A DNA stretch of 64,000 bases from Janthinobacterium silvisoli (GCF_014200725.1 NZ_JACHCL010000001.1:186001-250000), one strand, 5' to 3'; shown: positions 33,670-43,164, counted from the stretch's first letter. Notes: a model not told the origin generated them from the letters alone. Translations and numbers: made by a program.

Positions 33670-35813
33670 TACAGATCAACCTTCACGCTCAGCTTGACGG
33701 AGCGCGGCGCACCGGACGCCAAACGGGTGCCGGCGCCAGCCCAGTAAAACTTGTCGGCCAGGTTTTCCACGTTCAGTTGCCAGGTCACGTCTTTATTGGC
33801 CAGGCGACTGGCGTAGCGCGCGCCGGCGCTGAACAGGGTCACGCCACCCAAAAAGGCCTGGTTCAAATCGTTGACGGGACGGGCGCTGTAATAATAGGCG
33901 CCGCCATTGACCGACAAGCCCGGCACGCCATCGAAGGCGTACGACAGGAAAGCGCTGCCCGTGCGTTTCGAGGCGTTTTCCGGCGCCTTGCCGTTGTACA
34001 GGGCGTTGATATTTTCAAAGCTCGGGTCCAGGAACTGGGCCGACGTTTGCCACGACAGCTGGCGCGTCAGCTTGCCCTGGGTCGACAACTCCAGGCCACG
34101 GTAATGCTGCTCGCCGTCAGAGGTGTAGATATTGCTGGTGTTGGTGTAATAACCTGGGCGGCTGATATCGAACAAGGCGGCCGACACCAGGGTGCCGGTC
34201 GGCGCCATCCAGCGCGCGCCCAATTCCTTTTGCTTGCTGACGCCCGGCGCCAGCTTGACATTCTGGTTGGCCGTGCCGGTCGGCGCCGTTGCGCCCTCTT
34301 CCAGGCCGCGCGCCGACGAGGCATAGAAAGACAGATCCGGCGCCAGCTTATAGACCAGCGACACCATCGGCGTGGTCTTGCTGACGTCATAGTGATTCGT
34401 GCCCTGGTCGCTCTGGTAGCTGGAATGGCGCACGCCAACCACGGCTTCCCATTGCGGCGTGAACACCAGGCGGTCCAGCGCATACAAACCCGTGTCGCGC
34501 GTGTCCAGCGCGGCCGTGGTCGGGGTGGCCGGCACGGCGCCAAACACCACCTTGGTGATCGGCACCGGGTTGTACAGGTTTTGCGAGGCGATCGTGTAAT
34601 TTTGCTGGTAGATCGGGGTTTGTGATTTATCCGTGCGCGAGGCGCCCAGGGTCAGTTCGTGCTTGACGAAACCCGTGCTGAAATTGCCGGCCAGTTCGGC
34701 GCGCAGCAAATCGGACGCCATCACGGCATTCTGGATATTGCCCGTGATACTGCCGGCGCCCGTGGTCACGGCGGCAGGATTGGTCAAACGGAAAATCGAC
34801 AGGCGGCGGTCGCGCGAGGTTTCCGAATGGCCGCCTTCCACCGTCAGTGCCCAGTTGTCGCTCAAGGCGTAATCGGCGCGCAGCTGGGCATTCTTGGTTT
34901 GCGCTTCAAAGTTGGACCAGTCCGGGCCGATCAAACGGCTAGGGTCGACTGCGTGCGGCAAGGTGATCACGCCATTGACGGCCGTCGGCAAGTTGATGCC
35001 GGCCTGTTCGGTCACCTTGCGGCGGTCGTATTCCAGGTCGGCCTTCAACAGCAGACGATTGGTCACGCGCCAGTCCAGCGCGGCCGATAAAAAGCTGCGG
35101 TTGCCATTGCCCACGTTATCCATGTAAGAGCCCAGGGTGCCGCCAGCCGCGTTCACGCGTACGCCGAATTGCTGTTCCTCGCCAAAACGGCGGCCCACAT
35201 CGATATTGGCGACCGCGCTGCCACGGTCGCCTACCGTCAAACCCACGCTGGTGACAGGCTTGCTGCCGGCACGCTTGGTGACAAAGTTGACCACGCCGGC
35301 TGGCGAGGTAAAGCCATAGTACAGGGCCGACGCGCCCTTCAGCACTTCCACCCTTTCCTTGTCTTCCATGGGCACTTGCGAGAAGTTCATGATGGGCAGG
35401 GAACCGTTCAAACGGTAGTTCGTGCGGTTTTCCACGGCGATGCCGCGTATTACCAGCTGATCCCAGGTCTCTCCGCCGTTTTGCTGGCGCGTCACGCCGG
35501 CCGTATTGCGCACCGCATCGTACAGGCCGCCCACGGCTTGCAGTTCCAGCAGTTCGCGCGTGATCACGTTGACGGTCGACGGCACGTCCATAATGCTGGA
35601 GCCGCGGAAACTGCCCGCCTCGGTGGTGGTCGGCACCAGGCCTTGCGCGCGGGCGCCCGTGACCTGCACCGCCTGCATGACTTTTTCATCGCCGGCGGTC
35701 AGGTCATCCTGGCCATTGCCACTATCGGCAGCAAAGGCAGAGGTGGAAGCGAAGGCCAGCGACAAGGCGGCGACGAGGGGAAGCAACTGGATGGCGGGGG
35801 AAACGGCGCGCAT
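33669..35813 (-). CDS. TonB-dependent siderophore-type receptor, first gene of operon with two PstS-like proteins
   Basis: 714 residues from the ATG at 35813, chosen because a signal peptide (AIQLLPLVAALSLAFASTSAFA) begins there; earlier in-frame starts lie over the Fur box. The plug begins near VQVTGARAQGLVPTTTEAGSF and contains VPSTVNVITRELLELQ, WDQLVIRGIAVENRTNYRLN and RVEVLKGASALYYGFTSPAG. The barrel ends RSVKLSVKVDL. It is a member of the ferric-siderophore receptor group. A Fur-like site precedes it, so it should be expressed when iron is scarce. Its stop overlaps the start of the first PstS-like gene by one base. Confidence 0.85.
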   Translation of the reverse strand: MRAVSPAIQLLPLVAALSLAFASTSAFAADSGNGQDDLTAGDEKVMQAVQVTGARAQGLVPTTTEAGSFRGSSIMDVPSTVNVITRELLELQAVGGLYDAVRNTAGVTRQQNGGETWDQLVIRGIAVENRTNYRLNGSLPIMNFSQVPMEDKERVEVLKGASALYYGFTSPAGVVNFVTKRAGSKPVTSVGLTVGDRGSAVANIDVGRRFGEEQQFGVRVNAAGGTLGSYMDNVGNGNRSFLSAALDWRVTNRLLLKADLEYDRRKVTEQAGINLPTAVNGVITLPHAVDPSRLIGPDWSNFEAQTKNAQLRADYALSDNWALTVEGGHSETSRDRRLSIFRLTNPAAVTTGAGSITGNIQNAVMASDLLRAELAGNFSTGFVKHELTLGASRTDKSQTPIYQQNYTIASQNLYNPVPITKVVFGAVPATPTTAALDTRDTGLYALDRLVFTPQWEAVVGVRHSSYQSDQGTNHYDVSKTTPMVSLVYKLAPDLSFYASSARGLEEGATAPTGTANQNVKLAPGVSKQKELGARWMAPTGTLVSAALFDISRPGYYTNTSNIYTSDGEQHYRGLELSTQGKLTRQLSWQTSAQFLDPSFENINALYNGKAPENASKRTGSAFLSYAFDGVPGLSVNGGAYYYSARPVNDLNQAFLGGVTLFSAGARYASRLANKDVTWQLNVENLADKFYWAGAGTRLASGAPRSVKLSVKVDL

Positions 35814-35873
35814 GAAGGGAAAACTTTCTACAAAAGGAATAGCCGCGAGGCTGAAGATAGCCCGCATCATATC

Positions 35874-35892
35874 CGTAACGAGAATCATTCGC
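35874..35892. promoter_or_regulatory. Candidate Fur box upstream of the receptor operon
   Basis: The 19 bases centred on GAGAATCATTC match 13 of 19 positions of the classic Fur consensus. It lies 61 bases upstream of the receptor start in the gap shared with the DUF748 gene. Confidence 0.6.
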
Positions 35893-36060
35893 AAGAAAAA
35901 GTGAATTTTGGTGAGTTTTCTATCGGCAAAAAAGTCGCTCTGGGAATGTTTTTTAACTATCTACCTCGGCACTGGAGCACGCTTCAATTTTGCAGGCTCT
36001 GCGACAAAAAGGCATACTGACAGTTAAGACGCGTACGACGTCTATTACCAAAGGTTGATC

Positions 36061-39000
36061 GTGAAAAAAACAGAAAACAAAAGCGTGCAGCCGAAGAAAT
36101 TTCGCTGGAAACGCTGGCAACGCTGGACCGTGGGCACTGCCTGCGTGCTGGGCGCCTATAGCGCGGCAGGCTTCTGGCTGGTGCCGCATCTGATACAAAG
36201 CCAATACCCCAAATTTGTCACTCAAACACTGGCGCGCCAGGCCAGCATCGGCGAGGTGGACTTCAATCCATTTACCTTGCGCCTGGAAGCGCATGACATC
36301 GTATTGAAGGAGGCGGCCGGCGCCCAGGGCGCACCGCTGCTCGACATCAAGGCGCTGATCGTACAGCTGGAATGGAAATCCATCGTGCGCCGCGCCTGGA
36401 GCCTGGCGGAAATCCGCATCACGGCGCCACAAGCGCATTTCACCATCACGCCGGACGGCAAGTTCAACCTGGCCGAATTGATTGACACCTGGAACCGCCG
36501 CCCGCATGAACCGTCCGATGGCAGTTTGCCGCGCCTGGTGATCGGCCATTTCGCGCTGGAACAGGGCAAGGTGGCCTGGCAAGACCAAAAGGCCGGTTAT
36601 GCCGACAACTTCACGCCGATCAACTTCGCGCTGGACAATATCTCCACCCTGCCCGACGCCAACGGCAGCTACACCTTCAGCGCCGATGCGGCGCGCGGCG
36701 GCAAGCTGCACTGGCGCGGCACGGCTTCCCTGAGCCCTATCCGTGGCGAAGGCGAACTGATCCTGACGGACGCCTCGCTGCCCGGCATGGCCGCCTACCT
36801 GAAAGCCTACACGCGCGCCGAAGTCACCAAGGGCGCCTTGTCGGCCCGCCTGCCCTACGCTTTTTCCTATGCGGATGGCAAGCTGGAAGCAGGCATCAAG
36901 GGCGCTGGCCTGGCCTTACGCGACCTGGCACTGGTGCGCGACGGCAAGGGCGAACCCTTCACCGCCCTGCAAACCCTGGCCGTGACCGGCGTCAACGCCG
37001 ACCTGGCGCGCCAGACTGTGAGCGTGGACAAGATCGGCCTCGATGGCGGCAAGGTGGCCGTGCATCGGGACGCCAAGGGCGAGATCGACCTGGCGAACCT
37101 GATGGTAGCAGGCGCTCCGGCTGCTGAGGCAAGCAAACCCGCCAAACCCAGTTCCGGCAAATGGAAAGTCGATCTGAAACAGCTGGCATTGAGCAATCTG
37201 GACGTCAGCGCCATCGACGACACCGTCAAGCCGGCATTGGCCCTGAGCGCCAAACAACTGCAATTGCAGCTGCAACTGCAGTTGCAGCAAGCGCCGGCCG
37301 GCACGCAGATCATGATCGATGGCGCCCGCTTCGGCCTGGCCGACCTGGCCCTGCAGCGCGGCACGCAAACGCCGTTCAAGCTTGCCCAGCTGGGCTTTGA
37401 AGATGGCAAGATCGATCTGGCGGCCCACACGGTGCACCTGGGTTCTGTGACGGCCAGCGGTGCGCAAATCGACCTGACGCGCAACCACAAGGGCCAGTTC
37501 GCCATCGCGCAAAACCTGCCCGTATTTGCGTCAAGCAAACCCTCAGCCTCCGAAGAAAAACCATCTTCTCCCTGGTCCACCACGGTCGGCAAGGTAGAGC
37601 TTAGCAAGTTCGGCGCCCTGTACAACGATCCCGGCACCGGCCTCAAGGGGCAATTCCAGGACGCACACCTGAGCCTGACGGACGCCAGCAGCGACTTGAA
37701 ACAAGCCCTGCCCTTTGAACTGGGTGTGGGCTTGCGCGAAGGAGGTTTGTTGACGGCGCACGGCAAGTTCGTTCCCGGCACGGGCGCGCTCGACGCCCAG
37801 CTGAACCTGAAACAGCTGACGCTGCGGCCGGTCCAGCCTTTGCTGGCCCAGCATTTGAAACTGAAACTGGCAGGCGGCACCTTGTCGGGCAGCGGCCGTC
37901 TGACGACAGGCGGCGGCGCGAAGAATGCGCCCACCGTGCGCTATGTGGGCGGCGTGGATATTGCAGGCCTGGTCTTGAATGAAGTCGATGGCAAGCGCTT
38001 CGCTTCCTGGAAAAGCGTGCGGACCGACAAGCTGACGGCCAGCGTAGGCCCCAACTTCCTCGATATCCCGGAATTGCGCATTGTCGAACCGAACGCCCAG
38101 CTGATCATTGAAAACGACCGCAGCCTGAACGCCCAGCGGCTGCTGGTCAAGCCAGCAGAACCAGCAGCGGCCGCAGTTACTCCTGCTCCAGTTGCAGCCG
38201 CTGCAACGCCGACGGCAGACGCCAGCTTCCCCGTGCGCGTGCGCCGGGTGCGCCTGCAAAACGCCAAGCTGGATTTTGCCGACCTGAGCTTGCGTCCGCA
38301 GTTCGGCGCCAAGATTTATGAGCTCAACGGCATCGTCACGGGCCTGTCGACCAAGCGCGATGCGCGCAGCCAGATCGAACTCGACGGCCGCATCGATGAA
38401 TTCGGCCTGGCCCGGGTGCGCGGCCAGCTGAACCCGTTTGCGCCCACCGACAACACGGACTTGAGCGTCATCTTCAAGAACGTGGACATGGTCTCGGCCT
38501 CGCCCTACACCATGAAGTTTGCCGGCTACAAGGTGGCCGAAGGCAAGATGTCGCTGGACTTGCAATACAAGGTGCGCAACCGCCAGCTCGACGGCACCAA
38601 CCAGATCGTGCTCGACAAGCTGACCCTGGGCGAACGCATCGACAGCCCCGACGCGCTCAAGCTGCCACTGACACTGGCGCTGGCCATCCTGAAAGATTCA
38701 GACGGCCGCATCGACCTGGGCTTGCCGGTGTCGGGCGACATGAGCGACCCGCAATTCAGCTACGGCGCGCTGATCTGGAAAGCCATCGGCAACGTGCTGA
38801 CGAAAATCGTTACGGCGCCGTTCCGCGCACTGGGCAGCTTGCTGGGCATCAATAGCGACAAGCTGGAAGCCGTCGACTTCGACGCAGGCAGCGCCGTACT
38901 GCTGCCGCCCGAACGCGAAAAACTCAAGCAGGTGGCGCAGATTCTGGCCAAGCGCGAACAGCTGAAACTGGCCGTACCGGCCCAGTACAGCGACAGCGAT

Positions 39001-39540
39001 GCGGCCGCCCTGCGCGAACAAGCCGTACGCCTGGCCATCACAACAAAGGCTGGCATCAAGCTGGAAGCGGGCGAAGCACCGGGTCCGCTGAACCTGGGCG
39101 AACGCAAGATACGGGGCGCCCTGCGCGATCTGTATGCAGAACGCTTTGGCAAGGCTGAACTGGACAAGCAAAAGAAAGCGGCCGAGGTGGCAATACCGAC
39201 GGCGGCGCCAGCAGCAGCCAGCGCCAGCGCATCTGCCTCGGTTCCAGCACAGGCGGAAAAAATCCCCGTCTGGCAACGCCTGGGCAAGCTGATCGAAGGC
39301 GAACCGCAAGTGGCCGACACGGGCGCTTTCTACAATGGCTTGCGCGCGCAGCTGGAGCAAAAGCAGGCCCTGCCCGCCGATGCCCTCACCAAGCTGGGCA
39401 ATCAGCGCAGCGCCGCCATCATTGCAGCCCTGCAGCAAGATGGCACGCCAGCGGCCAGGGTCAGCGCAGGTGCGCCGGAAAAAACCGACGCCACGCCAGG
39501 CAAGCCGGTGGGCTTGAAACTGGGGCTGGCGGCGCAGTAA
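36061..39540 (+). CDS. Large AsmA-like DUF748 family envelope protein
   Basis: 1159 residues from the GTG at 36061, with AAAGG seven bases upstream; a TTG two codons earlier is possible. A basic start (about residues 1-23) leads into one membrane helix (TVGTACVLGAYSAAGFWLVP, about 24-43), then the AsmA-type N-domain (YPKFVTQTLARQASIGEVDFNPFTL). A long repetitive beta-rich region follows, with Ala/Pro linkers. The C-terminal part near 940-985 (VDFDAGSAVLLPPEREKLKQ) resembles an OmpA-type start, as in DUF748 proteins. Related AsmA-like proteins bridge the envelope and carry phospholipids. At codons about 400-410 there is a run of Leu-Gln pairs (bases 37258-37290). Confidence 0.82.
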   Translation: MKKTENKSVQPKKFRWKRWQRWTVGTACVLGAYSAAGFWLVPHLIQSQYPKFVTQTLARQASIGEVDFNPFTLRLEAHDIVLKEAAGAQGAPLLDIKALIVQLEWKSIVRRAWSLAEIRITAPQAHFTITPDGKFNLAELIDTWNRRPHEPSDGSLPRLVIGHFALEQGKVAWQDQKAGYADNFTPINFALDNISTLPDANGSYTFSADAARGGKLHWRGTASLSPIRGEGELILTDASLPGMAAYLKAYTRAEVTKGALSARLPYAFSYADGKLEAGIKGAGLALRDLALVRDGKGEPFTALQTLAVTGVNADLARQTVSVDKIGLDGGKVAVHRDAKGEIDLANLMVAGAPAAEASKPAKPSSGKWKVDLKQLALSNLDVSAIDDTVKPALALSAKQLQLQLQLQLQQAPAGTQIMIDGARFGLADLALQRGTQTPFKLAQLGFEDGKIDLAAHTVHLGSVTASGAQIDLTRNHKGQFAIAQNLPVFASSKPSASEEKPSSPWSTTVGKVELSKFGALYNDPGTGLKGQFQDAHLSLTDASSDLKQALPFELGVGLREGGLLTAHGKFVPGTGALDAQLNLKQLTLRPVQPLLAQHLKLKLAGGTLSGSGRLTTGGGAKNAPTVRYVGGVDIAGLVLNEVDGKRFASWKSVRTDKLTASVGPNFLDIPELRIVEPNAQLIIENDRSLNAQRLLVKPAEPAAAAVTPAPVAAAATPTADASFPVRVRRVRLQNAKLDFADLSLRPQFGAKIYELNGIVTGLSTKRDARSQIELDGRIDEFGLARVRGQLNPFAPTDNTDLSVIFKNVDMVSASPYTMKFAGYKVAEGKMSLDLQYKVRNRQLDGTNQIVLDKLTLGERIDSPDALKLPLTLALAILKDSDGRIDLGLPVSGDMSDPQFSYGALIWKAIGNVLTKIVTAPFRALGSLLGINSDKLEAVDFDAGSAVLLPPEREKLKQVAQILAKREQLKLAVPAQYSDSDAAALREQAVRLAITTKAGIKLEAGEAPGPLNLGERKIRGALRDLYAERFGKAELDKQKKAAEVAIPTAAPAAASASASASVPAQAEKIPVWQRLGKLIEGEPQVADTGAFYNGLRAQLEQKQALPADALTKLGNQRSAAIIAALQQDGTPAARVSAGAPEKTDATPGKPVGLKLGLAAQ

Positions 39541-39558
39541 TTAGCGTGGCATCAATCA

Positions 39559-39589
39559 GGCGGGCGGCCTTGCACTGGGGCGGCCCGCC
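39559..39589 (+). terminator. GC-rich hairpin after the DUF748 gene
   Basis: GGCGGGC (39559-39565) pairs with GCCCGCC (39583-39589). It follows the DUF748 stop by 19 bases. No T run is present. Confidence 0.5.
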
Positions 39590-39696
39590 ATCATGAGCGC
39601 CAAATAAACTTGCCAGAAAGAGTTGCCAAGATTTATAGTCGCGCCTGCCTGACGCGCTGCCATGTGGCCGCCTGCGGGAATCTGGAGAAATGATTT

Positions 39697-40056
39697 ATGC
39701 GACTTGCCAGCACCCTTGCACTATTCCTCTGCTTGAGCTCGACTTCCTACGCCGCAGACACGCCAGCAGCCCCAAAGCCACTGTCAGAACCGGCCATGTG
39801 CAAATCAGTCTGCGTGTCAAGCCGCCAAGACTGCCGCGCAAAAGTACAGGGCGCTACCGAAAACGATACTGACCATCTGGTGCTGTCTATGAAGCCAGAC
39901 AACAATCCCTACGCCAACGCCAACGCCGCCAAGGATGTGCGCCTCCAGTCGCAGCAACTGCGCCCCACCGAAGCCGAAGCCTTCCGCGCCCGCCGCGCCG
40001 AACGCCTGCAAGCGTGCGAAGTACCGTATCGCAGTTGCACAAGGGCTTGTGGGTAA
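39697..40056 (+). CDS. Small secreted cysteine-containing protein, unknown function
   Basis: 119 residues. A signal peptide (RLASTLALFLCLSSTSYAA, about 1-20) is followed by a mature protein with cysteines in MCKSVCVSS, QDCRAK, QACEVPYRSCTRACG. The pattern of paired cysteines near both ends suggests a disulfide-bonded hairpin in the periplasm. The middle (residues about 60-100) is charged and helical. No family recognised. GGAG is about ten bases upstream of the ATG. It is convergent with the SDR gene, with 39 bases between stops. Confidence 0.65.
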   Translation: MRLASTLALFLCLSSTSYAADTPAAPKPLSEPAMCKSVCVSSRQDCRAKVQGATENDTDHLVLSMKPDNNPYANANAAKDVRLQSQQLRPTEAEAFRARRAERLQACEVPYRSCTRACG

Positions 40057-40095
40057 GCGATTCAGCCTTCAACTTAATAGCAACCTTGCCCTTGC

Positions 40096-40803
40096 TCAGC
40101 GCTGCAATGGCGCCAGATAAATGCCCGGCTCATCCGACAAGCCCCGCTTGACCTTGCGTGTAATCTCGTCTGCCAGCACTTCCTTGACGCCAGCTTGCAC
40201 GCCGTCCAGGATTTGCCCGGCAACATCGGCTGCGCTGACCTTGGCAACGTCAAATCCTTTGGTCAGGTCGGTATCCATAAAGCCCACGTGTACTCCGACC
40301 AATTGCGTGCCTTGCGGAATCAAGTCGTTGCGCAGGCCGTTGGTCAGGCTCCAGGCGGCAGCCTTCGACATCGCATACGGGCCCATCTGGCCGGAGTTGG
40401 TCCAGCTGGCAATCGATAATATGTTGACAATCGCGCCGCCACCATTCTTGCCCAGCGCCGGTGCGAAGGCTTTGGCTGCACGCAGCGGGCCATAGACGTT
40501 CGCTTCGAATATTTCACGTGTCACTTCGATGCTGTCCTCAGCGAGAAAGCCGACCAGCTTGGCGATGCCTGCATTGTTAATCAGCAATGTCGTGTCAGCG
40601 CAATGGGCAGCAGCGGCCGCGATGTCGGCCGGGTTGGTGACGTCGAACTGGACCGGAATGACGCCGGGCAGATTGATGCTATGCACATCGCGCACGCCGG
40701 CGTAGATTTTGGCGGCGCCGCGCGCCTGCAATTGCTTGACCAGTTCCAGGCCCAGGCCGCGATTGGCGCCGGTGACGAAGGCGACCGAATTCTTGATATC
40801 CAT
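40096..40803 (-). CDS. Short-chain dehydrogenase/reductase (SDR)
   Basis: 235 residues from the ATG at 40803, preceded by AAAGGA. The Rossmann start is VAFVTGANRGLGLELVKQL (TGxxxGxG), NAG is in LLINNAGIAKL, and the active-site residues are Ser in NILSIASW and YxxxK in GPYAMSKAAAWSL. It is a classical SDR and should reduce or oxidise a carbonyl or alcohol with NAD(P)H; the substrate is unknown. A perfect 17-base palindrome and related half-sites upstream suggest tight regulation, possibly by an HxlR- or MarR-type protein that is not in the window. Confidence 0.88.
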   Translation of the reverse strand: MDIKNSVAFVTGANRGLGLELVKQLQARGAAKIYAGVRDVHSINLPGVIPVQFDVTNPADIAAAAAHCADTTLLINNAGIAKLVGFLAEDSIEVTREIFEANVYGPLRAAKAFAPALGKNGGGAIVNILSIASWTNSGQMGPYAMSKAAAWSLTNGLRNDLIPQGTQLVGVHVGFMDTDLTKGFDVAKVSAADVAGQILDGVQAGVKEVLADEITRKVKRGLSDEPGIYLAPLQR

Positions 40804-40928
40804 GCTAAATCCTTTCAATGGAGGGATAAAAATCGATGCAATATGTGCATGTATCGTGGCTGCCAAGCTTGGGCAGCAGCGCACGGCCACGCAAATACTT
40901 GCACAATCCAAGCAACATTACGCCAATA

Positions 40929-40945
40929 ACTTGCATTATGCAAGT
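40929..40945. promoter_or_regulatory. Perfect palindromic operator upstream of the SDR gene
   Basis: ACTTGCAT-T-ATGCAAGT is a perfect eight-base inverted repeat around one base. A further ACTTGCA half-site lies near 40898. Both are in the 165-base gap upstream of the SDR start. Confidence 0.65.
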
Positions 40946-40968
40946 AACTTTTTTATCCCTCACAACGA

Positions 40969-41934
40969 CTATGCCAGGCTGACCTTGAAACTATCGCGAT
41001 ACTGATACGGCGTCACCCCAAATCGTTGGGCAAACACCAGGCGCATGCGGGCGGCGCTGCCGAAGCCGCAGCGGTAGGCGATGGTTTTCAGGGGCAGTTC
41101 GCTGCCTTCGAGCAAGTTGCGGGCGGCGTCGATGCGGGCGCGCAGCACGAATTCGGCTGGGGTAATCTGCATTTCCTTGACGAACAGGCGGGCGAAATTG
41201 CGGGCGCTCATGCCGGCGATGTCGGCCAGGCGCTCGACCGACAATGGCTCAGCCAAATGTTCCATCACATGGCGCTGGATCACCGCGGCCAGCGCATCGG
41301 GCCGTGCCTGGGCGTCAAGATAGGGGCTGAATTGCGATTGACCGCCCTGCCGCTGGGCAAGTACCAGCAGGCGCTTGGCCACCGACAGGGCCACCGAAGG
41401 GCCATGGTCTTCCGCCACCAGCGCCAGCGCCAGGTCGATGCCAGCCGTCACGCCAGCCGACGTCACCAAGCCCCCATCGCGCACGTGGATGCGGTCGTGC
41501 TCGACCTGCGCCAGCGGGAATTGCTGACCCAACCGGCCCGCATCGCTCCAGTGGGTAGTTGCGCGCTTGCCGTCGAGCAGCCCGGCGCGCCCCAGCAAAA
41601 AAGCGCCGGTACAGATCGAGCCATAACGGGGCACGCTGCTCGCCACTTGCCGCAGCCAGGCGGACAGGGCCGGGTTTTCCTCTTCCTGCGCCAGCTGCGG
41701 GCCGCCAGCCACCAGCACGATATCGTAATCACTACCCGCCTGGTCCAGGCTGAAATCAAAGCCCAGCTGCTGGCCATTCGATGCGCGGACCGGCGATGGC
41801 TGCGTGCCCACCGTGAGCAGGCGATAGCCCTCGCCCTCGCCCACGTAATCATTGGCTTCGGCAAACACATCCATCGGCCCTGACACGTCCAGCGACTGTA
41901 CGCCAGGGAAAATCAGCAGCGCGACAGTTTTCAT
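40969..41934 (-). CDS. GlxA-family AraC-type regulator with DJ-1/PfpI domain
   Basis: 321 residues. Residues 1-170 form a DJ-1/PfpI-like domain (VALLIFPGVQSLDVSGPMDVF, VLVAGGP) with the conserved Cys108 in GSICTGAFLLG. Residues about 215-320 are an AraC-type DNA-binding domain (LSVERLADIAGMSARNFARLF, LKTIAYRCGFGSAARMRLVF). This architecture senses small ligands through the DJ-1 part and activates nearby genes. The start overlaps the stop of the TehA-like gene by four bases, so it is co-expressed with it. The effector is unknown. Confidence 0.88.
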   Translation of the reverse strand: MKTVALLIFPGVQSLDVSGPMDVFAEANDYVGEGEGYRLLTVGTQPSPVRASNGQQLGFDFSLDQAGSDYDIVLVAGGPQLAQEEENPALSAWLRQVASSVPRYGSICTGAFLLGRAGLLDGKRATTHWSDAGRLGQQFPLAQVEHDRIHVRDGGLVTSAGVTAGIDLALALVAEDHGPSVALSVAKRLLVLAQRQGGQSQFSPYLDAQARPDALAAVIQRHVMEHLAEPLSVERLADIAGMSARNFARLFVKEMQITPAEFVLRARIDAARNLLEGSELPLKTIAYRCGFGSAARMRLVFAQRFGVTPYQYRDSFKVSLA

Positions 41935-42914
41935 ACGGCGGCCGGGCCTGGCGCCAGCGGGAAATACGTGCCCCTGACCAGCAAGCGTATCGAGCCAAGC
42001 GCAACATACAGCACCAGCAGCAAGGTAGCGGCAAAGACGATGGCGGCCACGGCTTCCAGCAGGCCATTCGGATGGCGCTGCACCATCAGCATCAAGCCCT
42101 GGCCCAGGGTCGCGAGGCCGAACGTGTAGGCCCAGTAGCCGGGCGCAAAGTCTTGCCGGGCCAGCCAGCGCGAGGCGAACAGCAGACCGGCGAAGATGAA
42201 CAAGGCGTAGCCAGCCAGTGCATAGGTGATCGCAGGGTTGGCTTCGCTACCGGCCAGTACCTGGTACGCCACCAGCGCGACCACGGGTGGCGCACTGTAG
42301 ATGCCCATGAAGTTGCGCGTTCTTTCTGCCAGGCCACCCGTCATCAGCTGGTGCGTGATGCTTGAATCCATGATGAGCCAGGAAATCGCACCCACGCCAA
42401 ACAGCATCCAGCCGTAATCCGTGTAGCCAAACACGCCAGCCGCCAGCGCATTGACCAGCACGCTGGCCGTGTACGGCAGATAGAGCGGCGGGACGATCTG
42501 CGCGGTATCGCGCTGGTGGCTCCAGTGCGTGGCCAGCCGCCAGGCGCCGTACAGCAGATTGGCTGCGGAGCCAAGCCAGAAGCATAGTTTGGCGGCGGCC
42601 GGCGCGTACGGCAGCAGCGCCAGCGCGATCAGGATGACGGATTCCGGGATCAGGGCCAAAAAGGCCGACTGTACAGGGTCGCGCACTTCAGCCACTGCCG
42701 CTGCCCGCTGCACCAGCCATTTGCGTGCATACATGACGATAAAAAGAAGGAATGAAGCGATGGCCAGCAGCTCGAACAGTTCGCCCATCAACGGCGGCAA
42801 GGACCAGAGCTCGCGGGCAAAGCGCCAGGCATTGCCGGTTTCGGCCAGGCCCAGGGTCAGCGCAAAAAAAGATGCCGGTAATATTTTCAATGAGAGTTGC
42901 GGTAGGCGTTCCAT
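41931..42914 (-). CDS. TDT family transporter (TehA/SLAC1-like)
   Basis: 327 residues with ten predicted helices. The start LPASFFALTLGLAETGNAWRFA matches the first helix of the TehA/Mae1/SLAC1 group, and SSITHQLMTGGLAERTRNFMGIY and SAPPVVALVAYQVL fit later helices. These are anion channels or dicarboxylate carriers; TehA also gives tellurite resistance when overproduced. It overlaps the GlxA-type regulator gene by four bases, so the regulator probably controls this pair. Confidence 0.8.
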   Translation of the reverse strand: MERLPQLSLKILPASFFALTLGLAETGNAWRFARELWSLPPLMGELFELLAIASFLLFIVMYARKWLVQRAAAVAEVRDPVQSAFLALIPESVILIALALLPYAPAAAKLCFWLGSAANLLYGAWRLATHWSHQRDTAQIVPPLYLPYTASVLVNALAAGVFGYTDYGWMLFGVGAISWLIMDSSITHQLMTGGLAERTRNFMGIYSAPPVVALVAYQVLAGSEANPAITYALAGYALFIFAGLLFASRWLARQDFAPGYWAYTFGLATLGQGLMLMVQRHPNGLLEAVAAIVFAATLLLVLYVALGSIRLLVRGTYFPLAPGPAAV

Positions 42915-43164
42915 ATAGGCTGCAGTCAGATCCAGTAGGTGAACAATGAAACTAGTGTAGTCGTTTCATCGCCTGGCATGAAGCGGACAAATGGATCAAA
43001 TCCTGCCAATATGGGATGAAATCTGCCTGGCAGCCTGTGTTGGCTGTCGTGTATCTTTAAAGCAACTAACTTATAAAAGATAATGTCCTTTTATTATTTT
43101 TTCGTTCATCATATGCCTCGGTCTCGCCTGCATGATTTACTTACGGATGTAGAAAGAAATTATC

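Noticed and set aside
37258-37290. CTGCA-type repeat as a possible regulatory palindrome
   Set aside because: It encodes a Leu-Gln run in frame inside the DUF748 gene and is adequately explained as coding microrepeat.
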